Source: Streptomyces zhihengii (GTDB lineage Bacteria; Actinomycetota; Actinomycetes; Streptomycetales; Streptomycetaceae). Taken from it: a DNA stretch of 64,000 bases. Numbering within the stretch: the stretch's first letter is position 1; every line of letters begins with the position of its first letter. The notes beneath the pieces were generated by a model. The model saw nothing but the letters and a program-made list of their open reading frames with translations, was not told the DNA's origin and made no database searches. Both the position numbers and the translations under genes were made by a program. This document shows, piece after piece, positions 1 to 11,227 of this stretch. The DNA is taken from assembly GCF_016919245.1 (NCBI RefSeq), contig NZ_JAFEJA010000001.1, positions 3,958,001 to 4,022,000 of the forward strand, in the 5' to 3' direction.

Positions 1-485
1 CGGGCGATCCCGAAGTCGATGACCTTGGGGCCCTCGGCGGTGAGCAGCACGTTGGCGGGCTTGAGGTCCCGGTGGAGCACCTGCGCGTGGTGGATCGAGC
101 GCAGCGCCCGCACCAGGTCGAGCCCGAGCCGGCGCACCGTGGCCTCGGGCAGCGGCCCTGCCTCGCGCACCACCTGTTCGAGCGTCGGTCCGGGGACGTA
201 CTCGGTGGCGAGCCACGGACTCTCGGCGTCCGGGTCGCCGTCGAGCAGCCGCGCCGTGTACCGGCCGCCCACCAGGCGTCCGGTGCCGATCTCCCGGCGG
301 AAGCGGTCGCGGAAGCCGGGCTGCCGTGCCACGTCCCGGCGGACGGTCTTGACGGCGACGAGGGTGCGGTCCGGCGGACGCCGTTCGTCCGCGGCGAGAT
401 GGACCTCGCCCATGCCCCCGGATCCGAGGCGTGCGAGGACGCGGTAGGGACCGACGAAACGGGGCGCTTCCGGACGCGGTGGCAT
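1..485 (-). CDS. Serine/threonine protein kinase, N-terminal part (cut by window edge)
   Basis: This is the first ~161 residues of a Hanks-type Ser/Thr kinase; the rest lies left of the window. It phosphorylates protein Ser/Thr from ATP. Visible are the Gly-rich loop GSGGMGEV (about residues 21-28), the VAVK lysine near 46, the catalytic loop HRDLKPAN near 138 and the DFG metal motif near 155. The ATG at 485 is preceded by a GGGGGGAG ribosome site about 12 bases upstream. The kinase is divergent from, and closely similar to, the kinase at 849, with the same FxGPYRxLARLG opening, so the two look like paralogues. Whether it has a membrane segment and a sensor domain cannot be seen here. Confidence 0.93.
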   Translation of the reverse strand, partial: MPPRPEAPRFVGPYRVLARLGSGGMGEVHLAADERRPPDRTLVAVKTVRRDVARQPGFRDRFRREIGTGRLVGGRYTARLLDGDPDAESPWLATEYVPGPTLEQVVREAGPLPEATVRRLGLDLVRALRSIHHAQVLHRDLKPANVLLTAEGPKVIDFGIA

Positions 486-848
486 CAGCACGCCGGTCTC
501 CCCCCGGGTGGCGTGATCACCCGTATGACAGCACAGGAGACCGTCCGCCACAAGGGCGGCACGAGCGCACCGGATGCGCCGAACTGCCGTACGGCACAAC
601 CGACCTGACGCTCCGTCGGCCGATCGGCCGGCCCCGCAGGACACCCCCGGGCGGTCCAGCCCCCCGGGGCCGCCGCCGCGCCGAAGTCCGGCCGGGCGCG
701 CGCGCCCGTCCCCGCCCGGCGCGGTCACCGCCCGGCACGGCCCCGCCGCCGCGGCCCCGCCGGAGTGCGCAGGTCACGAGCCGGATACAGAAGTTCCCGA
801 TACGGCGACAGCCGCCACCTCGCGCCGGTGCTGTGCGAGGATCGGCGC
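486..848. other. Divergent intergenic region between two kinases
   Basis: No convincing gene is present. A 14-bp perfect palindrome, CGGCCGATCGGCCG, lies at 617-630. The A/T-richer patch at about 781-805 (GGATACAGAAG, GATACGG) is the most promoter-like part for the rightward kinase. Open frames here are products of GC bias. Confidence 0.5.
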
Positions 849-3070
<2,222 letters not shown>

Positions 3071-3074
<4 letters not shown>

Positions 3075-3171
3075 CCCGCCCGGGCCCGCGGCGGTCCCGG
3101 GAGAGCTGACCCGCCCCGGGCCCGCGGCGGTCCCGGGAGAGCTGACCCGCCCCGGGCCCGCGGCGGTCCCG
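3071..3171. repeat. Three tandem copies of a 35-36-bp GC-rich repeat
   Basis: Copies start at 3071, 3106 and 3142; the first is one base shorter and the third runs to about 3171. Each begins CTGACCCGCC and contains CCCGGGCCCGCGGCGGTCCC. The first copy includes the TGA stop of the kinase gene, so the array arose from the gene's 3' end by slippage or duplication. Confidence 0.9.
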
Positions 3172-3296
3172 GCGGGCGGCGGTCCGCCCGAGGCGCCCGA
3201 GGCGTACGGGGCGTACGGGGCCCTCCCGGCCGTGCTGCGGTCCGCCCGGGCGTGCGACCGCTGTCCGCCCGCCCCGGCCCCGGGGCCCATGCGAAC

Positions 3297-3326
3297 GGGG
3301 CGCCCCGTCGTCGGACGGAGCGCCCC
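3297..3326 (-). terminator. Probable purA terminator hairpin
   Basis: A 13-bp stem (GGGGCGCCCCGTC / GACGGAGCGCCCC, one mismatch) with a GTCG loop ends 30 bases downstream of the purA stop. It could also stop the convergent kinase transcript. Confidence 0.65.
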
Positions 3327-3356
3327 GCGGTGTGCCGCCGGCGGCGGCGGACGCGC

Positions 3357-4640
3357 CTACAGGAACGAGTTGATCTCGATCGTCTCGGTCCGGCCCGGGC
3401 CGACGCCGATCGCGGAGATCGGCGCGCCGGACATCTCCTCCAGCGCCTTCACGTAGGCCTGCGCGTTCTTCGGCAGGTCGGCGAAGGTCTTGGCCTTGGT
3501 GATGTCCTCCGACCAGCCCGGCAGCGTCTCGTAGATCGGCTTCGCGTGGTGGAAGTCGGTCTGCGAGTAGGGCAGTTCCTCGACGCGCTTGCCGTCGATC
3601 TCGTACGCGACGCAGACCGGGATCTGCTCCCAGCCGGTGAGCACGTCCAGCTTGGTGAGGAAGAAGTCGGTCAGACCGTTGACCCGGGTCGCGTAGCGGG
3701 CGATGACCGCGTCGAACCAGCCGCAGCGGCGGTCACGGCCGGTGGTCACACCGCGCTCGCCGCCGATCCGGCGCAGCGCCTCGCCGTCCTCGTCGAACAG
3801 CTCGGTCGGGAACGGGCCGGCGCCGACACGGGTCGTGTACGCCTTGAGGATGCCGATGACGCGGCTGATCTTCGTCGGGCCCACGCCCGCGCCCGTGCAG
3901 GCGCCGCCGGCGGTCGGGTTGCTGGACGTCACGAAGGGGTACGTGCCGTGGTCGACGTCGAGGAGCGTGCCCTGGCCGCCCTCGAAGAGGACGACCTTGC
4001 CCGCGTCGATGGCGTCGTTGAGGATCAGCGTGGTGTCCGCGACGTACGGCCGCAGGGCGTCCGCGAACTGGAGCATCTCCTCGACGATCTTCCCCGGCTC
4101 GATCGCGCGCCGGTTGAAGACCTTGGCGAGGAGCTGGTTCTTGGACTCCAGCGCCGCCTCGACCTTCTGCTCCAGGATCGACTCGTCGTAGAGGTCCTGG
4201 ACGCGGATGCCGGTGCGGTTGATCTTGTCGGCGTAGGTCGGGCCGATGCCACGGCCGGTGGTGCCGATCTTGCGCTTCCCGAGGAACCGTTCCGTCACCT
4301 TGTCGACGGTGACGTTGTACGGGGTGATCAGATGCGCGTTTCCGCTGATCAGCAGCTTGGACGTGTCGACTCCGCGGTCGTTCAGCCCGCTCAGCTCGGA
4401 GAGCAGGACCGCGGGGTCCACGACAACGCCGTTGCCGATGACCGGAGTACATCCGGGCGAGAGGATTCCGGAAGGGAGGAGATGCAGCGCATACTTCTGG
4501 TCACCGACGACCACCGTGTGGCCCGCGTTGTTGCCACCCTGATAGCGCACCACATAGTCCACGGATCCACCGAGGAGGTCGGTGGCCTTTCCCTTGCCCT
4601 CGTCACCCCACTGAGCACCGAGCAGCACAAGTGCGGGCAC
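3357..4640 (-). CDS. purA: Adenylosuccinate synthetase
   Basis: 427 aa, full length for PurA. It condenses IMP with aspartate using GTP, the first committed step from IMP to AMP, in the cytoplasm. The N-terminus has the [11 protein letters not shown] nucleotide loop (about 8-18), GGNNAGHT near 35-42 and the IMP-binding segment [11 protein letters not shown] near 125. Near the C-terminus are the conserved GWFDAV and GWS blocks. The start is GTG at 4640 with GGAAGGGG upstream. The gene is monocistronic and divergent from the DAGK-like gene. Its function is very secure. Confidence 0.98.
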   Translation of the reverse strand: MPALVLLGAQWGDEGKGKATDLLGGSVDYVVRYQGGNNAGHTVVVGDQKYALHLLPSGILSPGCTPVIGNGVVVDPAVLLSELSGLNDRGVDTSKLLISGNAHLITPYNVTVDKVTERFLGKRKIGTTGRGIGPTYADKINRTGIRVQDLYDESILEQKVEAALESKNQLLAKVFNRRAIEPGKIVEEMLQFADALRPYVADTTLILNDAIDAGKVVLFEGGQGTLLDVDHGTYPFVTSSNPTAGGACTGAGVGPTKISRVIGILKAYTTRVGAGPFPTELFDEDGEALRRIGGERGVTTGRDRRCGWFDAVIARYATRVNGLTDFFLTKLDVLTGWEQIPVCVAYEIDGKRVEELPYSQTDFHHAKPIYETLPGWSEDITKAKTFADLPKNAQAYVKALEEMSGAPISAIGVGPGRTETIEINSFL

Positions 4641-4731
4641 AGGCGTACACCCCTTCCGGGCGGGGCAAGACGAAGGTCAGGGGGCCTGAGCCGTGCCTGA
4701 GTCTTCGGACCGGTTGCCCCGGAATAGACGA

Positions 4732-4759
4732 AGCCCCTGGCGCAATAGCGCAAGGGGCT
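4732..4759. other. Inverted repeat between purA and the DAGK-like gene
   Basis: AGCCCCTGGCGC, loop AATA, then GCGCAAGGGGCT: a 12-bp stem with one mismatch. It lies upstream of both divergent starts, so it is either a leader/attenuator hairpin for purA or an operator; no purine riboswitch core is apparent. Confidence 0.45.
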
Positions 4760-4793
4760 CTTGCACAAAGATGCTACCCGAGGAAGGACCGAG

Positions 4794-5591
4794 GTGTCGG
4801 ATCACGACCAGCTGCTGGTGGTCATCGACCCGGTCGCCCGCCGAATGGACGGCGAATCCGTGCGTATCGCGAAGGATGTGCTGTGCGGCGGGTCGGAGGC
4901 GAAAATCTGTCTCCCCGACGGTCCGGAAGAATTTGCCCGGGCGCTGGCCCGCAGGGGGTCGAGGCGGCCCGTGGTGGTCGGCGACGACCGGGCGCTGCTG
5001 CGTGCGGTGGCCCTGCTGCACCGCGACCGCTGGCTCGGCGACGGGGCCCTGTCGCTGGTCCCGGTGGGCACCTCGGTGCAGCTCGCCCACTCCCTCGGCG
5101 TGCCCGCGGGCGCCGTCGCGGCGGCCCGCGCCGTGCTCGACGGGGCGGTGCGGCGGCTCGACCTGCTCGTCGACGAGTCCGACGGCGTCGTCCTGGGCGG
5201 CCTGACGATCCCCGCGCTGCGCTCGGCCGCCCGCGCCGAGGCGTCGGTCTGGCACGCCGCCCGCTCCCTCGTCCGCACCCTGGTCGGCCCCGCCCCGCCC
5301 GCCCCCGCGCCCCGGCACCACCGGCTGCGCGTGGAGGCGGACGGCGTGGTGCTCGCGGACCTGGACGATCCGGTGGAGGCCGTGTCGGTGCGCGCGGGCC
5401 CGGACGGCCGGGCGGAGGTCGTCGTGCGGCGCCGGGCCGTCCCGGCACCGCTCCGGGCCGACGCGCTGTCCGTCACCGTCTCGGGCCCGGACTTCCGCTA
5501 CCGCGCCGACACCCATGTCACCGGCCCGGTCCGCACCCGTACCTGGACCGTCCGCCCCGGCGCCTGGGGGCTGACCCTGCCGGCGGCCTGA
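4794..5591 (+). CDS. Diacylglycerol-kinase-like protein with degenerate active-site motifs
   Basis: About 265 aa. The GTG at 4794 is chosen for the AGGAAGGA ribosome site directly upstream. The protein resembles the DAGK/sphingosine-kinase catalytic fold: an N-terminal beta strand (LLVVIDPVARR), then VVVGDDRALLRAV where active enzymes carry GGDGT, then VPVGTSVQLAHSLG where they carry PxGTxNDxARxLG. Both nucleotide-binding signatures are therefore altered. The C-terminal half is a beta-rich domain typical of the family's second lobe, and the length is short for the family (usually about 300). The protein may be a non-catalytic lipid-binding relative. Placement divergent from purA gives no functional clue. 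Confidence 0.7.
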   Translation: MSDHDQLLVVIDPVARRMDGESVRIAKDVLCGGSEAKICLPDGPEEFARALARRGSRRPVVVGDDRALLRAVALLHRDRWLGDGALSLVPVGTSVQLAHSLGVPAGAVAAARAVLDGAVRRLDLLVDESDGVVLGGLTIPALRSAARAEASVWHAARSLVRTLVGPAPPAPAPRHHRLRVEADGVVLADLDDPVEAVSVRAGPDGRAEVVVRRRAVPAPLRADALSVTVSGPDFRYRADTHVTGPVRTRTWTVRPGAWGLTLPAA

Positions 5592-5625
5592 GCGCGCCGG
5601 GCGGCGGGCCGCCGCCCGCGGGATC

Positions 5626-6102
5626 TCAGCCGTCGGCGCGGGCGGCCTTGTGGGCGCGCCAGCGGTCCATCATGGCCAGCAGCTCCCGCTGGACGAACTC
5701 GAAGAACTCCGCCGTCTCCGCCATGCGGGTGCCCGCCGGGGTCCCCGGGCCGAGCACGTCGGCGCCGTCGCGCAGCACCTTCTCCCAGCGGGTGAGGATC
5801 TGGTCGCGGTTGGCGAAGGCCTCGTACCAGAGCTCGTTGTGGAGGACGTAGCGGTCACGGCGGGACCCGGGCTCGCGTTCGCGCCCGACCATGTTGACCT
5901 GGGAGAGGTAGCGGACGGCGCCGGAGACGGCCGCCGGGCTGATCCGCAACTGCCCGGCCAGCTCCTGCGAGGTCATCGATCCGCTCTCCGAGGCCAGCAG
6001 CGCCGCGAAGACCCGGGCGGCCATCCGCTGCATGCCCGCCTCGGTCAGCTCGGAAGCGAAGCGCTCCACGAAGCGCGAGATGGCCTCCTCGTTGCCGCTC
6101 AT
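5626..6102 (-). CDS. GbsR/MarR-family winged-helix regulator of the adjacent ABC exporter
   Basis: 158 aa from the ATG at 6102, which has a GGAG site 11 bases upstream; a GTG at 6145-6147 would add 15 unsupported residues. The N-terminal helix (ISRFVERFASELTEAG) precedes a winged HTH with LRISPAAVSGAVRYLSQ as recognition helix, followed by a basic wing (REREPGSRRDRY) and a dimerising helical C-terminus. This arrangement is typical of GbsR-type repressors found beside drug-efflux ABC genes. The gene is divergent from the ABC operon, and a perfect inverted repeat overlies the intervening promoter, so it probably represses both directions until a transported compound binds. Confidence 0.85.
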   Translation of the reverse strand: MSGNEEAISRFVERFASELTEAGMQRMAARVFAALLASESGSMTSQELAGQLRISPAAVSGAVRYLSQVNMVGREREPGSRRDRYVLHNELWYEAFANRDQILTRWEKVLRDGADVLGPGTPAGTRMAETAEFFEFVQRELLAMMDRWRAHKAARADG

Positions 6103-6179
6103 GGCCTCATCGTCTCCTCGTGTGCCCGTCCCGCCCGCCGACGCCACGATCCTATACGCCCTTCATACGCTTCCTTAAC

Positions 6180-6208
6180 TTCACAATTTTGTGAAACACG
6201 CGTACGTT
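6180..6208 (+). promoter_or_regulatory. ABC operon promoter with overlapping regulator operator
   Basis: TTCACAA-TT-TTGTGAA (6180-6195) is a perfect 7+7 inverted repeat. Its left part doubles as a -35 element (TTCACA, 6180-6185). A 17-base spacer leads to TACGTT (6203-6208) as -10, exactly 7 bases before the ATG at 6216, so the transcript is probably leaderless. Repressor binding would block the -35 directly. Confidence 0.75.
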
Positions 6209-6215
6209 CAGAATC

Positions 6216-7142
6216 ATGACGAAGGCAATCACCGTCTCCGGCCTCCACAAGTCGTTCGGCCGGACCCGCGCACTGGACGGCCTCGACCTGGCCGTCGAGA
6301 CCGGCGAGGTCCACGGATTCCTCGGGCCCAACGGCGCCGGCAAGTCGACCACCATCCGCGTCCTGCTCGGCCTGCTGCGCGCCGACTCCGGCGCCGCCCA
6401 GCTGCTCGGCAAGGACCCCTGGCACGACGCCGTCGCCCTGCACCGGCGCGTCGCCTACGTCCCCGGCGACGTCACCCTGTGGCGCAACCTCTCCGGCGGC
6501 GAGGTCATCGACCTCTGCGGACGGCTCCGCGGCGGCCTCGACCCGGGGCGCCGGGCGGAACTGACCGAGCGGTTCGAGCTCGACCCCACCAAGAAGGGCC
6601 GCACCTACTCCAAGGGCAACCGCCAGAAGGTCGCCCTCGTCGCCGCCTTCGCGTCCGACGTCGACGTGCTGATCCTCGACGAGCCGACCTCCGGGCTCGA
6701 CCCGCTGATGGAGGAGGTCTTCCAGCAGTGCGTGCGCGAGGAGCGCGACCGGGGACGGACCGTGCTGCTGTCCTCGCACATCCTCAGCGAGGTCGAGTCC
6801 CTCTGCGACCGGGTCAGCATCATCCGGGGCGGCCGGACGGTCGAGACCGGTTCGCTGGCCGAACTGCGCCACCTCACCCGCACCAGCATCGTCGCCGAGC
6901 TCGACGCGCCGCCCGACGGGCTCGCGGGCATGCCGGGGGTGCACGCGCTGGACGTGCGGGGGCGGCGGGTCGGCCTCCAGGTCGACACCGACCGCCTCGA
7001 CCCGGTGCTCCGCAGCCTCACCGCCTCCGGCGTGCGGTCCCTGACCTGCACACCGCCCACCCTGGAGGAGCTGTTCCTGCGCCACTACGCGCCCCAGGAG
7101 CCGGCGACGCGGCAATCGCCCGGGGAAGAGGCGCGGCGATGA
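6216..7142 (+). CDS. ABC transporter ATP-binding protein
   Basis: 308 aa single-domain ATPase for an ABC-2 type exporter. Visible are Walker [10 protein letters not shown] (about 38-46), a signature region YSKGNRQKV (about 131-139, replacing the usual LSGGQ), Walker [14 protein letters not shown] (about 150-162) and the H-loop SSHILSE. The C-terminal tail (about 225-308) is the extension common to antibiotic-exporter ATPases such as DrrA. No ribosome site precedes the ATG; a -10 box 7 bases upstream argues for leaderless translation. Its stop overlaps the permease start (ATGA). Substrate unknown; efflux of a toxic hydrophobic compound is the likeliest role. Confidence 0.95.
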   Translation: MTKAITVSGLHKSFGRTRALDGLDLAVETGEVHGFLGPNGAGKSTTIRVLLGLLRADSGAAQLLGKDPWHDAVALHRRVAYVPGDVTLWRNLSGGEVIDLCGRLRGGLDPGRRAELTERFELDPTKKGRTYSKGNRQKVALVAAFASDVDVLILDEPTSGLDPLMEEVFQQCVREERDRGRTVLLSSHILSEVESLCDRVSIIRGGRTVETGSLAELRHLTRTSIVAELDAPPDGLAGMPGVHALDVRGRRVGLQVDTDRLDPVLRSLTASGVRSLTCTPPTLEELFLRHYAPQEPATRQSPGEEARR

Positions 7143-8767
7143 GCGCCACCACCGCCACGGCGGCCGGGCCCGCCGCCCGCCGCGCCGCGGGCTACGGACG
7201 ACTGGCCGGCACGGGAGCCCTGCTGCGCCTCGCGCTGCGCCGGGACCGCGTCGTGCTGCCGCTGTGGATCCTGGTCACCGCACTGCTCGTGGTCAGCGGC
7301 GCCGGCACGCTGGAGGGCCTGTACGCCACCCCGGCCGAACGTGCCGCGGCCGCCGCGTCGATGAACGCCGACAGCTCCATGCGCTCCCTCGTCGGACCGG
7401 TCTTCGGCGACTCCGTCGGCGCCCTCGTCGCCTGGCGCTTCGGGGTCTTCGCGGCCGTCCTCGCCGCCGTGATGAGCCTGGTCACCGTCGTGCGGCACAC
7501 CCGCGAGGAGGAGGAGACCGGCCGTCAGGAGCTGCTGTCGGCGGCCGTCGTGGGACGCCGCGCGCCGCTGACGGCCGCCCTGCTCACCGCGCTGACCGCC
7601 AATCTGCTCGTCGCCGCCGCCGTCACCGCCGGCCTGGCCGGCCGGGGGGCCGCGGGGGCGCTGGCCCTCGGGCTCGCCATCGGCGGCACCGGCATGGTCT
7701 TCGGCGCTCTGGCGGCCGTCGTCGCGCAGATCACCGAGAGCGCGCGGCTCGCCAAGGGCGCCACGGCGGGCCTCCTCGGGCTCGCCTTCGCGCTGCGCGC
7801 GGCGGGCGACTCCCAGAGGTCCGCCGGCGTCCCGCTCCCGACCCGGCTCTCCCCCCTCGGCTGGGCCGAGCACGTCCGCCCCTACGCCCCCGAGGGGGAG
7901 CGCTGGTGGCTGCTGCCGGTCCTCGCCCTGGCCGCCGCGGCCGGAGCGGCCACCGCGTACGCGCTGGCCTCGCGGCGGGACGTCGGCATGAGCTTCCTGC
8001 CGGCCTCGCCCGGCCCCGCCGAGGGCCGGATCGCCACCGCCGCCGGCCTCGCCCGGCGGCTCCAGCGCGGCGCGTTCGCCGGCTGGGCGGCGGCCTTCCT
8101 CGCCGCCGGGGCCGTCTTCGGCGGCATGGCCGACGGAGCGGCCGGTCTGGTGGGCGACAACGCGCAGGCGCGCGGGATCTTCGAGCGGATGGGCGGGAGC
8201 GCCGGTCTCACCGAGGCGTTCCTGGCCACCATGGCGGGCCTGTTCGGCATGATCGGCGCGCTGTACACGGTCGCCTCCGTGATGCGGCTGCACGGCGAGG
8301 AGACCTCGGGGCGCGCCGAGCCGGTCCTGGCGTCGTCGGTCGGCCGGATCCGCTGGGCGGCCGGCCATCTGGTGATCGCCTTCGGCGGCTCGGCGGTGCT
8401 CATGCTGCTCGCCGGAACGGGCCTGTGGCTGGGCCACGGCAGGGACCTCGGCCCGCTGCCGGCCGCCGCGCTGGTGCAGCTCCCGGCGATGTGGACGCTG
8501 GGCGGGCTCGCGGTCCTGCTCCACGGGGCGCTGCCCCGGGCTGCGGTGGCGGCGTGGGGCGCCACCGGGGCGGCGGTGGCGGTCGGCTGGATCGGTCCCG
8601 CTTTCGACGTCCCCCGCCCGGTGCTCGGCCTCTCGCCCTTCGGCCACCTGCCCAAGCTGCCGGGCGGTGCGATGACGTGGCCCCCGGTCGCGGTGCTGCT
8701 CCTCGTGTCGGCGTCCCTGACGACCGCCGGCCTCGTGGCCCTCCGCCGCCGCGACGTCCTGACCTGA
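7139..8767 (+). CDS. ABC-2 type exporter permease
   Basis: 542 aa, translationally coupled to the ATPase by a 4-base overlap. Multiple hydrophobic segments (about 12) are distributed in two halves separated by a soluble stretch, as in the Streptomyces 'polyketide antibiotic exporter' permeases. The N-terminus [14 protein letters not shown] leads into the first membrane helix, and [20 protein letters not shown] near 120 is the recurring cytoplasmic coupling segment, repeated as [16 protein letters not shown] near 385. The permease forms the membrane channel partner of the ATPase at 6216. Substrate specificity cannot be read from sequence. Confidence 0.93.
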   Translation: MSATTATAAGPAARRAAGYGRLAGTGALLRLALRRDRVVLPLWILVTALLVVSGAGTLEGLYATPAERAAAAASMNADSSMRSLVGPVFGDSVGALVAWRFGVFAAVLAAVMSLVTVVRHTREEEETGRQELLSAAVVGRRAPLTAALLTALTANLLVAAAVTAGLAGRGAAGALALGLAIGGTGMVFGALAAVVAQITESARLAKGATAGLLGLAFALRAAGDSQRSAGVPLPTRLSPLGWAEHVRPYAPEGERWWLLPVLALAAAAGAATAYALASRRDVGMSFLPASPGPAEGRIATAAGLARRLQRGAFAGWAAAFLAAGAVFGGMADGAAGLVGDNAQARGIFERMGGSAGLTEAFLATMAGLFGMIGALYTVASVMRLHGEETSGRAEPVLASSVGRIRWAAGHLVIAFGGSAVLMLLAGTGLWLGHGRDLGPLPAAALVQLPAMWTLGGLAVLLHGALPRAAVAAWGATGAAVAVGWIGPAFDVPRPVLGLSPFGHLPKLPGGAMTWPPVAVLLLVSASLTTAGLVALRRRDVLT

Positions 8768-8877
8768 GCCACCGGGGGGCCTGCCGCGGGCCGCCCCCGG
8801 CGCACCGGGCCGGGGACGGGTCCCTGGCGCAACCGCCCCCGGCAGGCCCCGGGAACCGGGGCGCGGCGCCGGGCGTC

Positions 8878-9258
8878 ATGATCACCGTGGACCGTACCTC
8901 CCGCACCGGCTGCCTCGGCCTCGCGCTCGCCGCGCTCGGTGCCTGCGTCGCCGTGCTGAGCTGGGCCCCGCTCGCCCGTGTCAGCGTCCACGGCGGCTTC
9001 GAGCAGCAGCACCGGGACCTGAGCGTGCTCTGGATCGACCTGCCGCTCGTCGCCCTCGGCGGGGCCCTGGTGCCGCTCGCCGTGTGGCTGCTGGTGGTCC
9101 GCACGACCGGGCGGGCCGTGCCCGCGCTGCTGGCCGCCGTGGCGGCCGGCGCCCTCGGCGTATGGGGGCTGACGAGCTGGTGGGAGCCGTACGATCGGCC
9201 CGAGTTCCCCTACGTGGACACCGGGCTCGCCCGCACGGGCCAGGGCCCCGGGGCCTGA
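8878..9258 (+). CDS. Small three-helix membrane protein
   Basis: 126 aa. Three hydrophobic segments are visible: CLGLALAALGACVAVLSWAP (about 12-31), LPLVALGGALVPLAVWLLVV (about 53-72) and AVPALLAAVAAGALGVWGL (about 79-97). No family is recognised. It starts at ATG 8878 with only a weak GGGG upstream, 110 bases after the permease stop; it may be co-transcribed but no function can be proposed. Confidence 0.7.
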   Translation: MITVDRTSRTGCLGLALAALGACVAVLSWAPLARVSVHGGFEQQHRDLSVLWIDLPLVALGGALVPLAVWLLVVRTTGRAVPALLAAVAAGALGVWGLTSWWEPYDRPEFPYVDTGLARTGQGPGA

Positions 9259-9263
9259 GCCGG

Positions 9264-10478
9264 TCACACCTCGACGAGCAGCTCCTTCAGCCCCCGGATC
9301 ACGAAGCCGGGCTTCCACTCCGGCTCGCGGACGAGCCGCAGCCCCGGCGCCCTGCGCAGCAGCTCCCCGAAGGACGCCGCGAGTTCCAGGCGGGCGAGGG
9401 GCGCGCCCAGGCAGTAGTGGATGCCCGCGCCGAAGCTGATGTGCGGGTTGTCGGGGCGGGCCAGGTCCAGCTCGTCGGGGTTCTCGAAGCGGGCCCCGTC
9501 GCGGTTGGCGGAGCCGAAGAGCAGCGCGAGCTCGCTGCCGCGCGGCACGAGGGTGCCGTCGATCTCGATGTCGTCGAGGACCCAGCGCTCGAAGAGCTGG
9601 AGCGGGGTGTCGAAGCGCATCAGCTCCTCCAGGGCCGTCGGCAGCAGCGCCGGGTCCGCGCGGAGGGCCGCGAGCTGCCGCGGGTGGTGGAAGAGCGTCC
9701 GCCATCCGTTGGCGGTGGTGTTCACGGTCGCCTCGTGGCCGGCGTTCAGCAGCAGCACACAGGTGGAGATCATCTCCTGCTCGCTGAGCCGGTCCTCCTC
9801 CTCGTGGGCGAGGATCAGCGCCGAGACCAGGTCCTCCCCGGGCGCACCGCGCCGCTCGGCGATCAGCTCCCGCAGATAGGCGCTGAACTCCAGCGACGCC
9901 CGCACGGCACGGCGCGCGGTCTCCTCGGAGGGGTGGAGCTCGTACATCCCGCAGATGTCGGCAGACCAGGGCCGCAGCAGCGGCCGGTCGGCCTCCGGCA
10001 CGCCGAGCATCTCCGCGATCACGGCCACCGGCAGCGGCTCGGCGACGGCCGCGACGAGATCCCCGCCGCCGGCCGCCACCAGGTCCCCGACCAGTTCCGC
10101 CGCCAGTTTCCGCACCACCGGCTCCAGCCGCTGCACGGTCCGCGGGGTGAACGCCTTGGTCACCAGGCGGCGGATCCGGGTGTGGTCGGGGGCCTCCAGA
10201 TCGAGCAGCCCGTGGTCGTTCAGCGTGTGGAAGGGCTCGTGCGCCGCGGGCGGCGGTGTCCGCCCGAACTCCTCGTGGCCGAAGCGGTGCAGATACGTGC
10301 GCCCCAGCCGGCGGTCCCGCAGCAGCGCCGACACGTCCGCGTGGCCGGGCACCAGGTACTGCCGGGTCGGCTCGTACCGGTGCACCCGGCCCAGCGCCCG
10401 CAGCTCGGCGAAGGCCGGGTACGGGTCGGCGGCGAAGTCCGGGTCGTCGGGCCGGAAGAGACGGAGGGCTGCGTCCAT
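9264..10478 (-). CDS. Cytochrome P450
   Basis: 404 aa soluble bacterial class I P450 monooxygenase that needs ferredoxin and reductase partners, none of which are adjacent. The I-helix oxygen-binding motif is AGHEAT (about 238-243), the K-helix ExxR is EELMR near 285 and the haem loop is FGAGIHYCLG (about 344-353) with Cys as axial ligand. The acid-alcohol pair is E-A-T rather than the usual E/D-T, still within normal variation. CYP107-like overall, judged by eye. It lies tail-to-tail with the small membrane gene (5 bases apart) and has no biosynthetic neighbours, so it is probably a conserved orphan P450. Confidence 0.95.
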   Translation of the reverse strand: MDAALRLFRPDDPDFAADPYPAFAELRALGRVHRYEPTRQYLVPGHADVSALLRDRRLGRTYLHRFGHEEFGRTPPPAAHEPFHTLNDHGLLDLEAPDHTRIRRLVTKAFTPRTVQRLEPVVRKLAAELVGDLVAAGGGDLVAAVAEPLPVAVIAEMLGVPEADRPLLRPWSADICGMYELHPSEETARRAVRASLEFSAYLRELIAERRGAPGEDLVSALILAHEEEDRLSEQEMISTCVLLLNAGHEATVNTTANGWRTLFHHPRQLAALRADPALLPTALEELMRFDTPLQLFERWVLDDIEIDGTLVPRGSELALLFGSANRDGARFENPDELDLARPDNPHISFGAGIHYCLGAPLARLELAASFGELLRRAPGLRLVREPEWKPGFVIRGLKELLVEV

Positions 10479-10567
10479 GGAGGGACGCTAACCCCGCCCG
10501 CGAACGGGACGCCATCCCCGCCCCCGGCGACGGCGCCCTCCCGCCCGGGACGAGCACGCCCCGCCGC

Positions 10568-11227
10568 CTACGACGGGGTGACCAGCCGCGCCTCGTACGC
10601 GAAGACCGCCGCCTGGGTGCGGTCGCGCAGCCCGAGCTTCACCAGGACCCGGCTCACATGCGTCTTGATCGTGGACTCGGCGACCACGAGATGGGAGGCG
10701 ATCTCCGCGTTCGACAGTCCCTGCGCGATCAGCACCAGGACCTCCGTCTCGCGTTCGGTCAGGTCCCCGACCTGGGTCATCGCGGCGGGCCGCGGCGCCT
10801 CGGCGAGCTTGGAGAACTCGGTGATCAGCCGGCGGGTGACCGTCGGCGCCAGCAGCGCCTCGCCGGCCGCGACGACCCGCACGCCCTCGGCGAGCTGCCG
10901 TGCCGAGGCGTCCTTCAGCAGGAAGCCCGAGGCCCCGGCGCGCAGCGCCTGGTAGACGTACTCGTCCAGGTCGAAGGTGGTGAGCACCAGCACCTTCGCG
11001 CCGGTGCCGGCGGCGACGATCTCGCGGGTGGCGTCGATGCCGTTCAGCTCCGGCATGCGGATGTCCATCAGGACGACGTCGGGCGCCAGCTCGGCGACCC
11101 GGGAGACGGCCTCGCGGCCGTTCACCGCCTCGCCGACCACCTCGATGTCGGGCATCGCGTTCAGCAGCACCGAGAAGCCCTCGCGGACCATGGCCTGGTC
11201 GTCGACGATGAGGACGCGGATCGTCAT
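10568..11227 (-). CDS. LuxR/NarL-family response regulator
   Basis: 219 aa. The receiver domain has acidic DD near 9-10, phospho-acceptor D in VVLMDIRMP (about 54), T near 82 and K near 104 (LLKDAS). The C-terminal LuxR HTH is LTERETEVLVLIAQGLSNAEI with recognition helix VAESTIKTHVSRVL. It should be phosphorylated by the kinase encoded immediately upstream, whose stop overlaps this start by 4 bases. Target genes are not evident. Confidence 0.96.
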   Translation of the reverse strand: MTIRVLIVDDQAMVREGFSVLLNAMPDIEVVGEAVNGREAVSRVAELAPDVVLMDIRMPELNGIDATREIVAAGTGAKVLVLTTFDLDEYVYQALRAGASGFLLKDASARQLAEGVRVVAAGEALLAPTVTRRLITEFSKLAEAPRPAAMTQVGDLTERETEVLVLIAQGLSNAEIASHLVVAESTIKTHVSRVLVKLGLRDRTQAAVFAYEARLVTPS

